Source of the DNA: Pisolithus tinctorius
Taxonomy: Eukaryota > Basidiomycota > Agaricomycetes > Boletales > Pisolithaceae
DNA: 64,000 nt
Assembly: GCA_024663395.1 (NCBI GenBank)
Contig: JANFAH010000001.1
Location: 6,262,001-6,326,000 of the forward strand
Reading direction: 5' to 3'
Of this stretch, positions 19,146 to 31,042 are shown one piece after another. The notes under the pieces were generated by a model. The model did not search any database. It was given only the letters and a program-made list of their open reading frames with translations, and was not told where the DNA came from. A program made the translations under genes and the position numbers. Within the stretch, counting starts at the first letter, position 1; each line of letters starts with the position of its first letter.

Positions 19146-20676
19146 CTACGGACACGCTCCTTGCTTTGTTCCCTTACTGGTGTTGGGCTCTCCACTTGCA
19201 AGCGCCTCCTCCAAGAGATCCAAAGCAATTGATGCCGATCCCCAAGAGGACTGGAAGCCCATACCAGCGTGCCTACACAACTTTGAGGATTCAGAAGGAT
19301 CAGCAGCGATGAGTTAACTTACCCATAATTGTACACAACGGGAATTTTGGACTGAGGACTAGCTTTGAACCACTCCGTTTCCAGTCTGATTCCGCCATTC
19401 CTACTAGGAGGAAGAGCACAACCTTCCTCTACGATAAGAGGTCGAAGATCGTCTATCGTTGGTACCCGTTCCGCGCGGATTTTGGGCGGTGCAAGTTCAG
19501 GACAAATAGCGAGAACTCCTGCTAATATATAGTCTCTGCCTTCCTTTCGAGGAATAGGAAACCTGCAAAGGAGAAAGGAGATAATCGAAAGTAGACGTCC
19601 ATGCCAGCAGAAGATTTACCAGTCATTTGCCGATTTGATTCCTCCCACCAGGACCTACATAAGGGAACGTTATCTAGCTTCTTCCATGGTAGCTTTAGAT
19701 CACACTCACGTCACCAGTGACTCTAGGCATCATGTAGAAGTATGATCCGTCCGCACATGATAGTGTTCTGCTGTACTTGACCCATGGCGCTTTCAGAACG
19801 ATACTTTGTCCGCGAACGGGGTAGACTTCCTTGTCTTCGATACCTCCGAGGAAGCGGGCTCCGAGACCAACACAGGCAACTATAGCATCGGGCCTCTGAG
19901 GCAACCCGCTAATACCACCATGCATCGCCTGGCTGATATGTTGTAACTGTGCGCGTACAATCGTACCTCCGTTGGTTAAGAAGCGGCCCAAGAGCCAATT
20001 GAGGTATACAGGTGGGTACAAGGTAAAGGTGGTGAAGGTCCAACCGCGGGTCGCTCCGGGAACAAGTTCGTTATTAGAAACGGATCTGAACTACAGCGGA
20101 TATGGCGTCAAAACCATTAAGCAGCGCTGCAAAATGACTCACTTCTGGCATGTAATCAAGCCATTCTGTAGGGTCCACTCCGTCAGATCTAAATTCCGTG
20201 TGGTTATGTCGAAGGAAACATCCTTGTATTGGTCCGCCATGTGCCGAATCTTTCCACATGATCTCAAAGGTCCCCTTATCCATCTCTAAGTCTGCAGTTA
20301 AATCTCGATTGTCAAATCTCTTCGGAAAGAGAGGTCACCTCGTTGACGCTTATCATCAAAAGCCGCACTGACATGATGCGCACCCTGGGTAAATATGTTA
20401 GTAACTCGAATTTTGCTGTTCATTGCGACTTACGGCCCAGTGACTGGCGTATCGTATAGTCTTTGGGTCAGTCGGGAAGGTCTCGGCAACTACCGTAGCT
20501 CGATAACCACCCTCTTCCTGGATTCTAATGGCGGTGGACAAGCCCACGACCCCTGCAAGTTATCAGTGTTGGCACATAGGCAATAGCTATGTTGTGTAAT
20601 AGCCTGAGTGCTGGGAGGATGACGAACCTGCCCCAATGACGACGACGTCTTTGGTCGCCTTACTCTCTCGATGCAT
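19146..20676 (-). CDS. D-amino-acid oxidase, copy 1
   Basis: Eight exons reconstructed by frame: MHRESKATKDVVVIGAG with VVGLSTAIRIQEEGGY (Rossmann FAD motif split by an intron), RYASHWA, GAHHVSAAF, an exon with GTFEIMWKDSAHGGPIQGCF, the large exon with TFTTFTLYPPVYLNWL and GLGARFLGGIEDKEVYPVRG, YFYMMPRVTGD, the short exon VLVGGIKSANDW, FPIPRKEGRDYILAGV, and VVYNYG joined to HAGMGFQSSWGSA. The last is the DAO signature containing the flavin-proximal His. The enzyme deaminates D-amino acids to keto acids, ammonia and peroxide. These enzymes are normally peroxisomal, but this C terminus (KGTKQGACP) lacks an SKL-like signal. Copy 2 lies 7 kb away in the same orientation and homology continues into the 3' flank. 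No break is seen. Confidence 0.88.
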
Positions 20677-22047
20677 GGAATCAAATGTAACTCCAGCAAC
20701 GGAGTTCTTTTAAGGCATGCTAAGTCTCGTCTTTATAACCCATGAATTTTACGTAGCTGTGCCGGCAAGTCTATGTAGCCCTCGGGGTTTTGATAACACC
20801 AAGCTCCACCTGACTATCCCTTTTCCTCGCATGCCTTAAAGCGAAGTGCTTGCGGGTCGTACTTCACACCAAGAATACCTGTTGTTTGTTAACGATCTCC
20901 ACCCTACAAATGAGTACATGTTACCCCCCAGTCTCGAATCCATTTTTTAGCCTGAAACAGGGCACCTTGTTTGCAAGATCACTGCAACTAGACATTCCTC
21001 CGGTCATTTTTCGTCACACGCGAATGTGCCTCCCACAGCCTCCGGTTCAAATTCAGTCGGGAAAGTTCGGCACATAGGAGAGCTCACTCACATGTATAAG
21101 TGCATCATACTCATCGTTACATGTGGCCTCTGTAGTAGAAGGGAATCCGGACGGCGCTATCGTTCTACTTACATAATCCCTGAAGTGTCGATACTATTCC
21201 TGGACGCCGTTAGGCTGATCATACCGGACCGATAGCTCCGGTCGCGTGGGGCTCTAGGAGTTTTTGGGAGAAGTCGTCGTGGTGGGGCATTGCAATATTC
21301 ATTCGTTAGTGATGAGAGGGAAGGTATGTGTGTGCTACTGGGTAGACACATGGACTTCATAGGCGGAAAGAATATGCGAAGGGTAACTAAGGGAATGGGC
21401 GAAAACCCGATGGGTTTTCCGGTCCGGAGGAGACGCTGGATTCTAAGGGCGAAGAGTGAGCTGTGAGGGTGGGATGGGTACCGAACAGGTCTGCTCTTCG
21501 CTCGGAGATTCGGATGCCAGCAATTTGCCTACAGGCATAACTGAAGGTTGTCTACTAGACCTGAGAGAGGGAGATCTAGGAAGGTGGGTGTGAAAAAGGC
21601 GCAGAGGATACTGAATGGAGGGCTGGATGCGCAAGTTTGCCCGCGGCGAAGTGTGCTGAGGCAAGACACACTACCCACTTTGCTTACTCGGACATCGACT
21701 CTGTTCTATGTCACTGGAAACCACTGATACCATTAGCATCTGTGACTGTCATCATGGACCCCCTCTAAGGCAACAAATCTTGTCAGAAATTTGCAGCCTC
21801 CTCAAACTCATCCGAACTCACTTCGACATATTGAAGTTGGATCGAATTGGCATAACATTTTACCTTGCGGCAACACTAATGGAAGCCGCCGGCATATCAC
21901 GTGAATCACATGATGTATTGGGGGTTGGTGGACCATTTGACAACCACATAAATCTCCTTTGAGGTCTTGGACATGCAGCATACATTTATAAGGGTAACAA
22001 TGGTGATACAGCCAAATTCTATCTTACTGTGGGAAGCCTGGCATTTA
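20677..22047. other. Intergenic, no recognisable gene
   Basis: A perfect 8-bp hairpin with a 3-base loop lies at 21401-21419 (GAAAACCC, GAT, GGGTTTTC). A 33-bp segment (21756-21788) is similar to 25239-25272. Open frames here are short and unlike known proteins. Confidence 0.4.
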
Positions 22048-24430
22048 TTAATTTACTGATGGAATCTTCGATAAAAAGGCGTCAAACATGTCACTGTCTG
22101 GTTGCTCCTCAAGATTACGGTCGAGTTCCGCGATTGCCTTCCTTGCATCCTCTATAGCAGTCTCTGAACGTGCATCTTCCAGATCTAACTGAGCAATGTC
22201 TTTAGCTATCTTGAGACGATCACGAGTGTTGAGTCTCTGCGAAAGGAAGGCCACGAGCCTGAACACAAGATTGCGGTTGTTAGTGCCGAGAGGCACTTCA
22301 GGGTTAGTCAGGAAATAGTTCTTCTCAGCGCATCCACGGGCATTGACTTTGGCCCATGAACGCAGGGGTCCTCGTTTTATCAACTTACCATCCTTGTACT
22401 GCAGGGAAATCCAGATGAATACGTAGATCAACGATTCCATATCATGGCGGTATAGGTGTTCCACTCTGCCATCCTGGCCATCTTTCTTGAGGAGATCGAT
22501 CGCCATGAACGGTATCGTTCCAGTTGGCTCGTTACCCAACGAGTTGGCAGAAGTTGTTAAAGACGAAAGGTCGTAATCGTTTAAGACGCCCATTACCTTG
22601 CCGTCCACCCTGTAGTACATCAGGTTTCCGGAGCTCACGTCACGATGATGGATCCCCTCCCACCAGAGGGCATAGTGACCTAGAATAGAATGACTGTCAG
22701 AACCAAGACACCGCAAAAACAAAGCGGGGGCTTACACAAAACACACTGCCGCCATGCGTCGACCAATTCGTCGCCTTGGAGCTCTTCGATTGGCGAAAGC
22801 TTCTTGAATACGAGCAGGACGAGCCTCCGGCTGCCTTTCTCAGGGTCCTTGAGGCCAAGAGCACGCCTAATTGTAGATGTGGAAACCAGAAACCTCTTCG
22901 AAAAGAGCAAAATCGGCACGTGTCCTCGGACGTCCTCGAATTTCTTCCCAGCTTCCTTGACACGTTCCAAAATTTCTTCCTCTGTGATTCGTGCCTCCTC
23001 TGTCCAGTAAATTTTCGCCACCATGCCATCGACCGTGTCCGCCGGCTTCTCCTGCTTTAGTGCTTCGCAGGTGACGTCCATAACACTAGTCCCACGTCCT
23101 GCCAGCCGCAACCTGGTGTCTCTCTCCCTGTTGTCCAGTTTCAGTGTTCTTCCATCGACCTTGATAGTGTGAGACACGATGTGGTCGCCTTCTAGATGCG
23201 GTTTAAATGCCGTGTTTCGACCCCAGTCCTCCAAATTGAATCGCTGGGGAGTGTATAACAACACCAGAAAGCGAGGGAGATCTTGAACAAAATTGAACCC
23301 TGCCACGCTGATGAGGCCTTGGTTGCCGTAATACAAAATCCAAACGTTGTCGCCCGAAAAGCGTCCAGCGCAATCCACTCACTAGCGAGAAAAAATACGC
23401 ACTTATAACAATACAATTGAAGGCATGCTTCACCGCAATATTGGCGGACTGCATCTCAGCAGCGTACAGCGCTGTCTGAATTGTTACGTGTGCCCCGGGC
23501 TCCTCCGTCCTAGGTCGCTTGCTCGCGCGAGACTCAGAATCGGCCTCCAACATGCGTTTCCTGGATGCCATTTGAGTGCTTTCCTGAGCGGTCTTGCGAG
23601 CTGATCTGCGTACTATTGGCTGCATGTTAAGCCTGACTGAACAGTATAGTTCCATTACTTACGCGGAGCCTGTTCTGCGAGTGTCGCTCGCTCAGCAACA
23701 GGAGCCTCTTGCGGCTCTGTTTCTTCCAGTTCATTTCCATCTTTTCCAATCTTCAAAAACTTTGGTTTGGAAGCTTGGTACTTTGACACGAAGTATTCCT
23801 TGGGAGGAGACCTCATTTCCGACTTGGATCGCTTCAGCTCGAAGACGCTGAGCACATCCTTCCACGAACTCGCCATGGGTGTCTTATCTTGACCTATCGT
23901 CAATACATGCTCGTCCCAGCTGCCGAGTCTAGCGTCTGTAAAATACTCAGGGTAGTTCACGAATGGAAGAACGATGATATCTGGTTTGCATCTCGAATTA
24001 TGCCCTTGGAAGAACGTCTGCACTTCCTTGCTTTCCTTTTCATGCATACCATCGAACTTCACCCTCTTCAGTACGCAAGAGCAGTGTTGGACGCCAGAAC
24101 GAAGGGCTGGTACAAGTCATCCTCCTGTTTACACGCCGTGCTGGTATAAGGCATTAGCAGATAATGCTGAGATGAACACCAGCATGCAAGTCATGAAACT
24201 TACTAATCTATGAGAGCCTTCCTGATATCTGAGACCGGGAATCCCTTGATATCTTGGGTGTGCCCATTACATATGGGCAGAACTTTGTTGATGCATCTGT
24301 CTAATAGGACATGGCCATTCAAGTCGATAAGGTCATCTGGCGTCTTCGAAGCCCGCCTCACTATGTACTCAAGCATGTCATCTGCCTCGCATTGCTGTGC
24401 TTTGCAGACGTCTTCCGCAATCGAAGGCAT
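22048..24430 (-). CDS. FunK1-type fungal protein kinase, probable N-terminal frameshift
   Basis: The first exon starts at 24430 (MPSIAEDVCKAQQCEADD) and ends ...RKALIDY at a GTAAGT donor near 24201. The next part reads EDDLYQPFVLASNTALAY, then TGA (near 24060). The neighbouring frame reads LKRVKFDGMHEKESKEVQ and joins the rest, so one base seems missing (GCGTACTGAAG where CCTG would keep frame). Downstream exons are sound: KPDIIVLPFV, SSWKDVLSVFELKR, the nucleotide-binding half with VAKIYWTEEARITEEEIL, and the catalytic half with IHHRDVSSGNLMYY and GVLNDYDLSS, ending ...FLSKIPSVN. These HRD and DYD motifs are the FunK1 forms. The family is expanded in mushrooms and its substrates are unknown. 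The gene lies between the two oxidase copies. Sequencing error or pseudogenisation could explain the break. Confidence 0.8.
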
Positions 24431-26041
24431 CAGATCGTTAATACTTGATTGGTGTCATGAATCAGGTTTATTTCGATGAGGACGGAAGTGAACGAACGCA
24501 CGGAACGCTGTCGATGTCAAGGTATCCGCTCTCCGAAGAGAGGCCTTGGTTGCTTGGAGTCGATTGAAGTAGGTTGGCATCTGGAGCGGTGCGTGCGCGT
24601 GGCAGGGAAAGACCTTCCACTGCTGCGACGCCAGGATCAGACATGGTCGCTGGCAGGTAAAGATTCGCATTAAACGGGCACTAGCGTTGCGTCGTGATGG
24701 GAGCCTGGAGGTTGAACATTAAACATTGAGTACTGAGTGGCAAGAGTCGTGCCATGCTCGTCACTGTCTGCACGGGTGGCCCGCTGACTAAGCGGAGGAT
24801 GCGCGTGCGAGAAAGTAAGGGTCGGGCAACTTGTGGGCTGCAGTGTGGACATAGAACACTATCATGCTATGGAACGTCGCGCAGACTAGTTGGAGCCACA
24901 TAATTGGATGTGTGCATGTCATGGACGGTGGCGTGCGCCACTTGTGTGTCAACGGCGGTGCCGTGAGTTACGAGTTTATACGACGGGGGTACGCTTTTGA
25001 GCGCGTTATGTTGCAGCTTGACTTCAGTGATCGGTCGGTATACCCTAGACTTGGGTCGTTGTTTGGTATGTTGCACTAGCTCAGTTCGTGACACCAGTTA
25101 CATCATCTACCACCCAGCGTAACAAACCATTCTCCCTAAACTTCTCAGGGTGTGACAGCGCACCTCAGCGCATCCTCCGACAGTAGACTCGCCCTCGCTC
25201 AACACGTATGTCTACATTGGCAATGTCATAAAAGGGCGGAGACCCCCTCTAGAGCAGCAAATTTTGTCAGAACACGCACTGTGGACTGGCCCGAGGCCAC
25301 TTGGCTTGTGGACGGTCGTAGCCGGCACCGGCAGTCACTACCTATTGGACGAGGACACCGTTGAGGCGATGATACGGGCGGTCACTATGTGCATTCACAT
25401 TGTTGTAGACGAGACATGCATATCTTCCGCGGTTTCCTTGTTATCATTCGTGCGGTGATCAATTGCTCTTGGCTTCCCTCCTAGCAAAGGAAAGGCCTCC
25501 CAGTTTTCGGTAGGTTTTTTAATGACAGAAGTTTCAGATGAGAAATGACATTATCTCCGAGCTTCAACGAAGAAACGCACGTCATCTCCACTACCAGATA
25601 CTAGCCTCACGCAAACTAGTATGTGCTGAAGATCGGACAGCAAATAGTCCGCTTTGCAAGTATTCTAATGCGGTAATGATGCAGGACTCTTCCTGAGTTA
25701 TGAACTTGGCATATGAATCAGTATGATGGCCGCCGCCGGTCCATCCTGATGTCAGGACTTCACATCTCTGCATACTACATCTCTGTAGACGGTGTCAATA
25801 ATGTCTGTACATCGACCTTTTCTTTGGACTGGAAGCATCCAGGAGCATCCAGAGGGCTTTTGGTATTATTATGCATCGTTAGCCTTCCCTTTTCGTACTG
25901 TATACCAGGCATCCTTCCGATAACCCGGCAAGCTTACTGGGGGTTCGCGATGCACGAGGACATGGCTTTGCTATCATCATATGATACGAAATAACTACAG
26001 GTCCCGGGGGATTTTGCGTTGATCTTCTACCGACAAGCTCC
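24431..26041. other. Intergenic, no recognisable gene
   Basis: The end nearest the oxidase (about 25870-26040) is similar to the 3' flank of oxidase copy 1 (about 19010-19145), for example TTCGTACTGTATACC and GAAATAACTACA. 25239-25272 resembles 21756-21788. Otherwise nothing is recognised. Confidence 0.45.
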
Positions 26042-27540
26042 TTAGTTTGTGCCCTTATTAGTGTCGAGTTTTCCGCCTGCGAGTGTCTCCTCCAAGAGGT
26101 CCAAAGCAATTGACGCCGATCCCCAAGAGGATTGGAAGCCCATACCAGCGTGCCTGCACAGAATCGAAGAATCAGAAGAATCAGCAGCAGTGTGGGTTAA
26201 CCTACCCATAATTGTATACAACGGGAATTTTGGTCTGGGGACTGGCTTCGAACCATTCCGCCTCCAGTCGAATTCCACCCTTCCTACCAGGACGAAGACC
26301 ACAGCCTTCCTCTACGATAAGAGATCGAAGATCGTCTATCGTTGGCATCCGTTCCGCGTGGACTTCCGGCGGTGCAAGTTCAGGACAGATGGCGAGAACT
26401 CCTGCCAATACATAGTTTCTGTCTTGCTCTCGGGGTACGGGGAACCTGCAAAGGAGAAAGAAGTTAATCGAAAAGTAGATCTCCATGTCAACAGGAGATT
26501 TACCAGTCGTTTGCCACTCTGATTCCTCCCACCAGGACCTACGTGAGAGAATGTTACTTGGCTTCTTCTATGGTAGCTGTGGATCACACTCACATCACCA
26601 GTGACTCTAGGCATCATGTAGAAGTATGATCCGTCCGCACATGATAGTGTTCTGCCGTACTTCACCCATGGTGCCCTCAGAGCGATAGTTTGTCCGCGAA
26701 CGGGGTAGACTTCCTTGTCTTCGATACCTCCGAGGAAGCGGGCTCCGAGACCAACACAGGCAACTATAGCATCGGGCTTCTGAGGCAAGCCACTGATACC
26801 GCCTTGCATCGCCTGGCTGATGTGTTGTAACTGTGAGCGTACAATCGTACCTCCGTCGGTTAAGAAGCGGTTCAGGAGCCAATTGAGGTATACAGGTGGG
26901 TACAGGGTGAAGGTGGTGAAGGTCCAGCCGTGGGTCGCTCCGGGAACAAGTTCGTTATTAGAAACGGATCTGAACTACAGCGGAAATGGCGTCAAAACCA
27001 TTAAGCAGTGCTGCAAAATGACTCACTTCTGGCATGTAATCAAGCCATTCTGTAGGGTCCGCCCCGTCAGATCTGAATTCTGTGTGATTATGTCGGAGGA
27101 AACATCCTTGTACTGGTCCGCCATGTTCTGAATCTTTCCACATGATCTCAAAGGTCTCCTTGTCCATCTCTGAGACTGCAGTTTAAATCTCGATCGTCAT
27201 ATCTGCGAAGAGAGATTACCTCGTTGACGCTTATCACTAAAGGCCCCGCTGACATGGTGTGCACCCTAGCTGAACACATTAACAAATTGAACTTTCCTGT
27301 CGATTTGCGACTTACGGCCCAGTGGCTGGTGTATCGTATAGTCTTTTGGTCAGTCGGGAAGGTATCGGCAATGATCGTAACTCGATAACCACCCTTTTTC
27401 TGGATTCTAATGGCGGTGGACAAGCCCACGACTCCTACGAGCCTTCAGTATTAGTGTATAATCATAGAGGACATGGAAGACGACGAACCTGCCCCGATAA
27501 CGACGATGTCTTTGGTCGCCTCATTATCTCGCTGCATCAT
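26042..27540 (-). CDS. D-amino-acid oxidase, copy 2
   Basis: Same eight-exon layout as copy 1, with all splice positions conserved: MMQRDNEATKDIVVIGAG joined to VVGLSTAIRIQKKGGY, RYTSHWA, GTFEIMWKD with ETFEIMWKDSEHGGPVQGC in its place, VYPPVYLNWL-type exon (here TLYPPVYLNWLLNRF), GLGARFLGGIEDKEVYPVRG, VLVGGIRVANDW, FPVPREQDRNYVLAGV, VVYNYG with HAGMGFQSSWGSA, ending ...DTNKGTN. FAD binding and the C-terminal DAO signature are intact, and it too lacks a peroxisomal SKL-type tail. The start is one of two adjacent ATG codons (27540, 27537). A longer upstream open frame exists but starts without support. It is divergent from the BUR1-like kinase, 304 bp apart, so the two may share a promoter region. 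Confidence 0.88.
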
Positions 27541-27844
27541 TATTGATGTAAGTCCAGCAAGAATCCCCGCCAGGGGCCGCGCTGGATCGTATTGGTACCT
27601 GCCCCTGAAAAGGTAGCTGCGAGTCCCAACGTTGGCAGACCTGTCTACGCATCTTTCATAAGAAATTCTGGGCTCAGCTGTATCGTGTATAGTAGCAGGA
27701 AACAATGCAAAGCTTGGCGACTTGTGCCCCTGTGCTCCAGCAATACTAGGATGATCCGGGAGTGCTTGTTGCCTTTTCTTCCCATTATCCTTACGTCAGC
27801 ACACATTTTCTCCTCGTCAAGGACTGTTTGAGCGCTGAGCTGTT

Positions 27845-30800
27845 ATGCCCTCGACACCCACCAAACGAACTGCAGAACAGCCTCCAGACAATGAACGGCC
27901 GTCGAAGAGGCAGTTTGTGTCGTCTCCAGAGGAAGGCGAAGTAGACGATCCAGATCCACACTCGCCGCAACCAGCTAATGGATCGCCGCCAAAGTCTCCG
28001 CAGGAATCCAAACCAAAGGTCAAGTTTCCCTTCAAAACTAGAGCTAGTAACCAGGACCCGCCACCCGTGCCACCTGCTAGGCTTAGTACTTTAGACGACA
28101 GGACACCGGCCCCCGTTTATGACCGGCCAGGCGACGACGACAGACGTATGTATAACGAGGAGCAACGCACAGGAAGACCTAGCTATGCACATGGCCAACC
28201 CCGACGGCGGACACACTATGGAGACCACTGGGAACCGAGTTCAGATCGTCGCCAACCTGGTTGGGATTCCCAAAGGGATGGGTACAGACATGATTGTTAT
28301 AGGCCACCGCCGCCACACAGATACCCAGACAGGAGCTACGACAGAGACAGAGATAGGTCTCCTTCCGAGCGTTCGCGGTCTCCGTCCTCGACTCCAAGAG
28401 GAAAGCACAGACTACCGTCTCACTATTCCACACCAGCATTCTCTCCGCCTCCTCGTAATTATGACGTTGACAGACTGCACGATCAGAGGATGCGCGATGT
28501 ATGGGATCGCGACCGGTACCTCGATGACCGTCATCGTCCGGACAACCGACTTCACTATAATGATGACCGGCATTACCGTCCGGATTACGGTTACGAACGT
28601 GGTCGCTTTGATAGACGCGGTAATGATGATGGTCAACCCCCTCGCGTTACCGATTACCGTCCTGTCTCCCCGGGCGGTGGTGACTCTTATCGACCAGTTT
28701 CACCCCGCCCACTTCCACCACAGTCACCGCCACCATCGTTGCCCCCGAGTGGTCCACCACCGCCACCACCATCATCCCCCCCTCCGGTTCCCCCTACTCA
28801 TCCCGTCAAAGACGACACCCTTCCCGCTACTCACAGTGCCGTCTCTATTGCAATGCCATTTAAGCGACCCCAGGCTCCGCGGGATGACCACTCCCCGTCA
28901 CCATACCCACTACCACCTGCACATGAGGATGATGTTCGTCGGGCCCAGGAGAAGAGGGACGCAGCAGGTGGAGATCTTGCAGCCATATCTGCGGTACCCC
29001 CGCAGCGTCGGCGTCGTGAACCTGTTCATCGGACAAGAAAAGAGGAGATGGCTGTTTATGGACGAACATTCGAAGGATGCGGTCGGCAGAGCGACTACGA
29101 GACGACCACGAAGCTTGGTGAGGGCACTTTTGGGTAAGTCAATCCCTCGACTCCCCTACGGAGCGGCTGCTAAGTTGACGGTACCAGCGAGGTCCATAAG
29201 GCCATCCAACTCGCTACTGGACGGGCTGTAGCACTGAAACGCATACTGATGCACAATGAAAAGGAAGGCATGCCTGTTACAGCCCTGCGAGAAATCAAAA
29301 TCTTGAAGGCGCTGCGTCATCCTTGCATTGTTGACATTCTGGACATGTTTGTTGTCAGAAGTACGCCAAATGCGTCGTGGGACCGTTTCGATACTGATTA
29401 ATTTTCTTCCCCAGGCAAGGGCAAGGATTGCTCGCTGTCGGTGTATATGGTGTTTCCCTACATGGACCATGATCTTGCTGGCCTGTTGGAGAACGAACGA
29501 GTGAAGCTGCAACCGAGCCAGATCAAGTTGTATATGAAACAGCTTTTGGAAGGCACCGAGTACATGCATCGCGTGAGTAGTCTTTCTTTGATCTTATCGA
29601 AGCACCTTCACGCGTCTGGGTGCAGAATCATATCCTTCATCGAGATATGAAGGCTGCCAACTTGCTTATCGACAATTCTGGATCTCTCCGGGTCGCTGAC
29701 TTCGGTTTGGCACGTGCATATGATCCTGCCGTTGTCAACGGCGTACGAGACCATCATGGGAAGGAGAAGAAATACACTAATTGCGTGGTTACGCGGTGGT
29801 ATCGCCCTCCAGAGCTGCTGCTCGGCGCACGTCAGTATGGCGGGGAAGTGGATATATGGGGAATTGGGTTCGTATTTTCATGACTCCAGCTCCCATCATG
29901 TGCGGGTCTTAGGTGCCTTGCAGATGTGTTTTGGGTGAGATGTTCATGCGAAAACCTATTCTGCCGGGTACTTCGGATATCGACCAGTTGGAGAAAATTT
30001 GGCAATTGTGTGGTACACCGAATCAACACACTTGGCCAAATTTTGATGCGCTACCTGGGTGCGAAGGTATCAAGCGATTCCCTAATTATTCCAAAAGGCT
30101 CAGGGCGGCATTCGAAAGGTCGGTTCATCTAATGTGCCCTCGTGAATTGCTCAAGACTTCGCCCTGACGTTCCTAGCATTGGGCCTGAGACATGCGATCT
30201 ACTGGACAAGCTACTCACATGTAATCCAAGAGAACGTATCACCGCATCTGCGGCCCTCGATCATGATTACTTTTGGACGGACCCGTTACCTGCAGACCCT
30301 AAGACGTGCGTATCAGGCGGAATTTCATTTTCGCTTGCTTATGCACTTTTCCCTCTTTGTTTAGCCTTCCCACTTATGAATCTTCACATGAATTCGACAA
30401 ACGAGGTCGACGCAATCAGCCACCTCCAGGTATGATGCCACCTGAGAACTTCAGGCCTCATCCCCCTGCTGGACACCCACCTTACCACGGACGTCATCCG
30501 CCACCCCGAGAAGCCTTTCGTACCGGCCCGCCACCACCGCCAGTCATCGTTTCAGCCCTCATGCAGGGAGCGCCAACTGGGCAGCCGCCACACCCACCGT
30601 TCAATCGCATGCCGCCTTATCCTCCACATCCGACCAGGCATCCTGGGCAGCCTCCTCGTCCTGCATTCCCTGGCCCACCATCGCACTTGCCAGCTAAGCC
30701 GGTTGCTCCGCTGGGTCTGAATCCATCTCAGTTTGCGGGCCGGAGTGAGCGTGACAGGGGACCCCGTCGAGGCTACAGCACTGGTGGTGATGTCGGTGGT

Positions 30801-30860
30801 GGGCGCCCGCCCCCACAGAACGGGTACAACAGTGGCGGTGGTCTACCGTATGGTAGCTAG
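27845..30860 (+). CDS. bur1: BUR1/CDK9-like cyclin-dependent kinase
   Basis: Seven exons (27845-29133, 29188-29360, 29415-29572, 29626-29867, 29924-30118, 30177-30305, 30365-30860) give 893 aa. The long N-terminal part is low complexity: acidic [13 protein letters not shown], then Arg/Asp/Tyr-rich repeats and Pro runs. The kinase domain begins [13 protein letters not shown], with VALKRI (ATP-anchoring Lys), the cyclin-binding helix [13 protein letters not shown] (PITALRE type), [19 protein letters not shown] and the activation segment [14 protein letters not shown], whose Thr would be phosphorylated by a CDK-activating kinase. The C-terminal 150 residues are Pro/Gly/His rich. BUR1/CDK9 kinases phosphorylate the RNA polymerase II C-terminal domain and Spt5 to promote elongation. 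A CDK12/CTK1 assignment is less likely because of the PITALRE-type helix. Confidence 0.9.
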
Positions 30861-31042
30861 TGATTGAGGCTCGTTACACTCGTTTTCTCGTATCCGGTCT
30901 TTACCATGTAATAGCAAGTTGTTTGGTGTACTCGAAAGTAATCTTGGTTGGGAGTTAGATTTGGTGTATTCCCATGGACTCGAGACGACATCAGGCACGG
31001 TCAGCCGCAGCAGGGTCCTAATTCCTTCGTTGAACCACGACT

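Noticed and set aside
28119..29231. 370-codon open frame overlapping the first exon of the BUR1-like gene
   Set aside because: It is the +1 shadow of a low-complexity coding exon, with a His/Thr/Met-rich composition and no domain. The other frame continues into the kinase domain.
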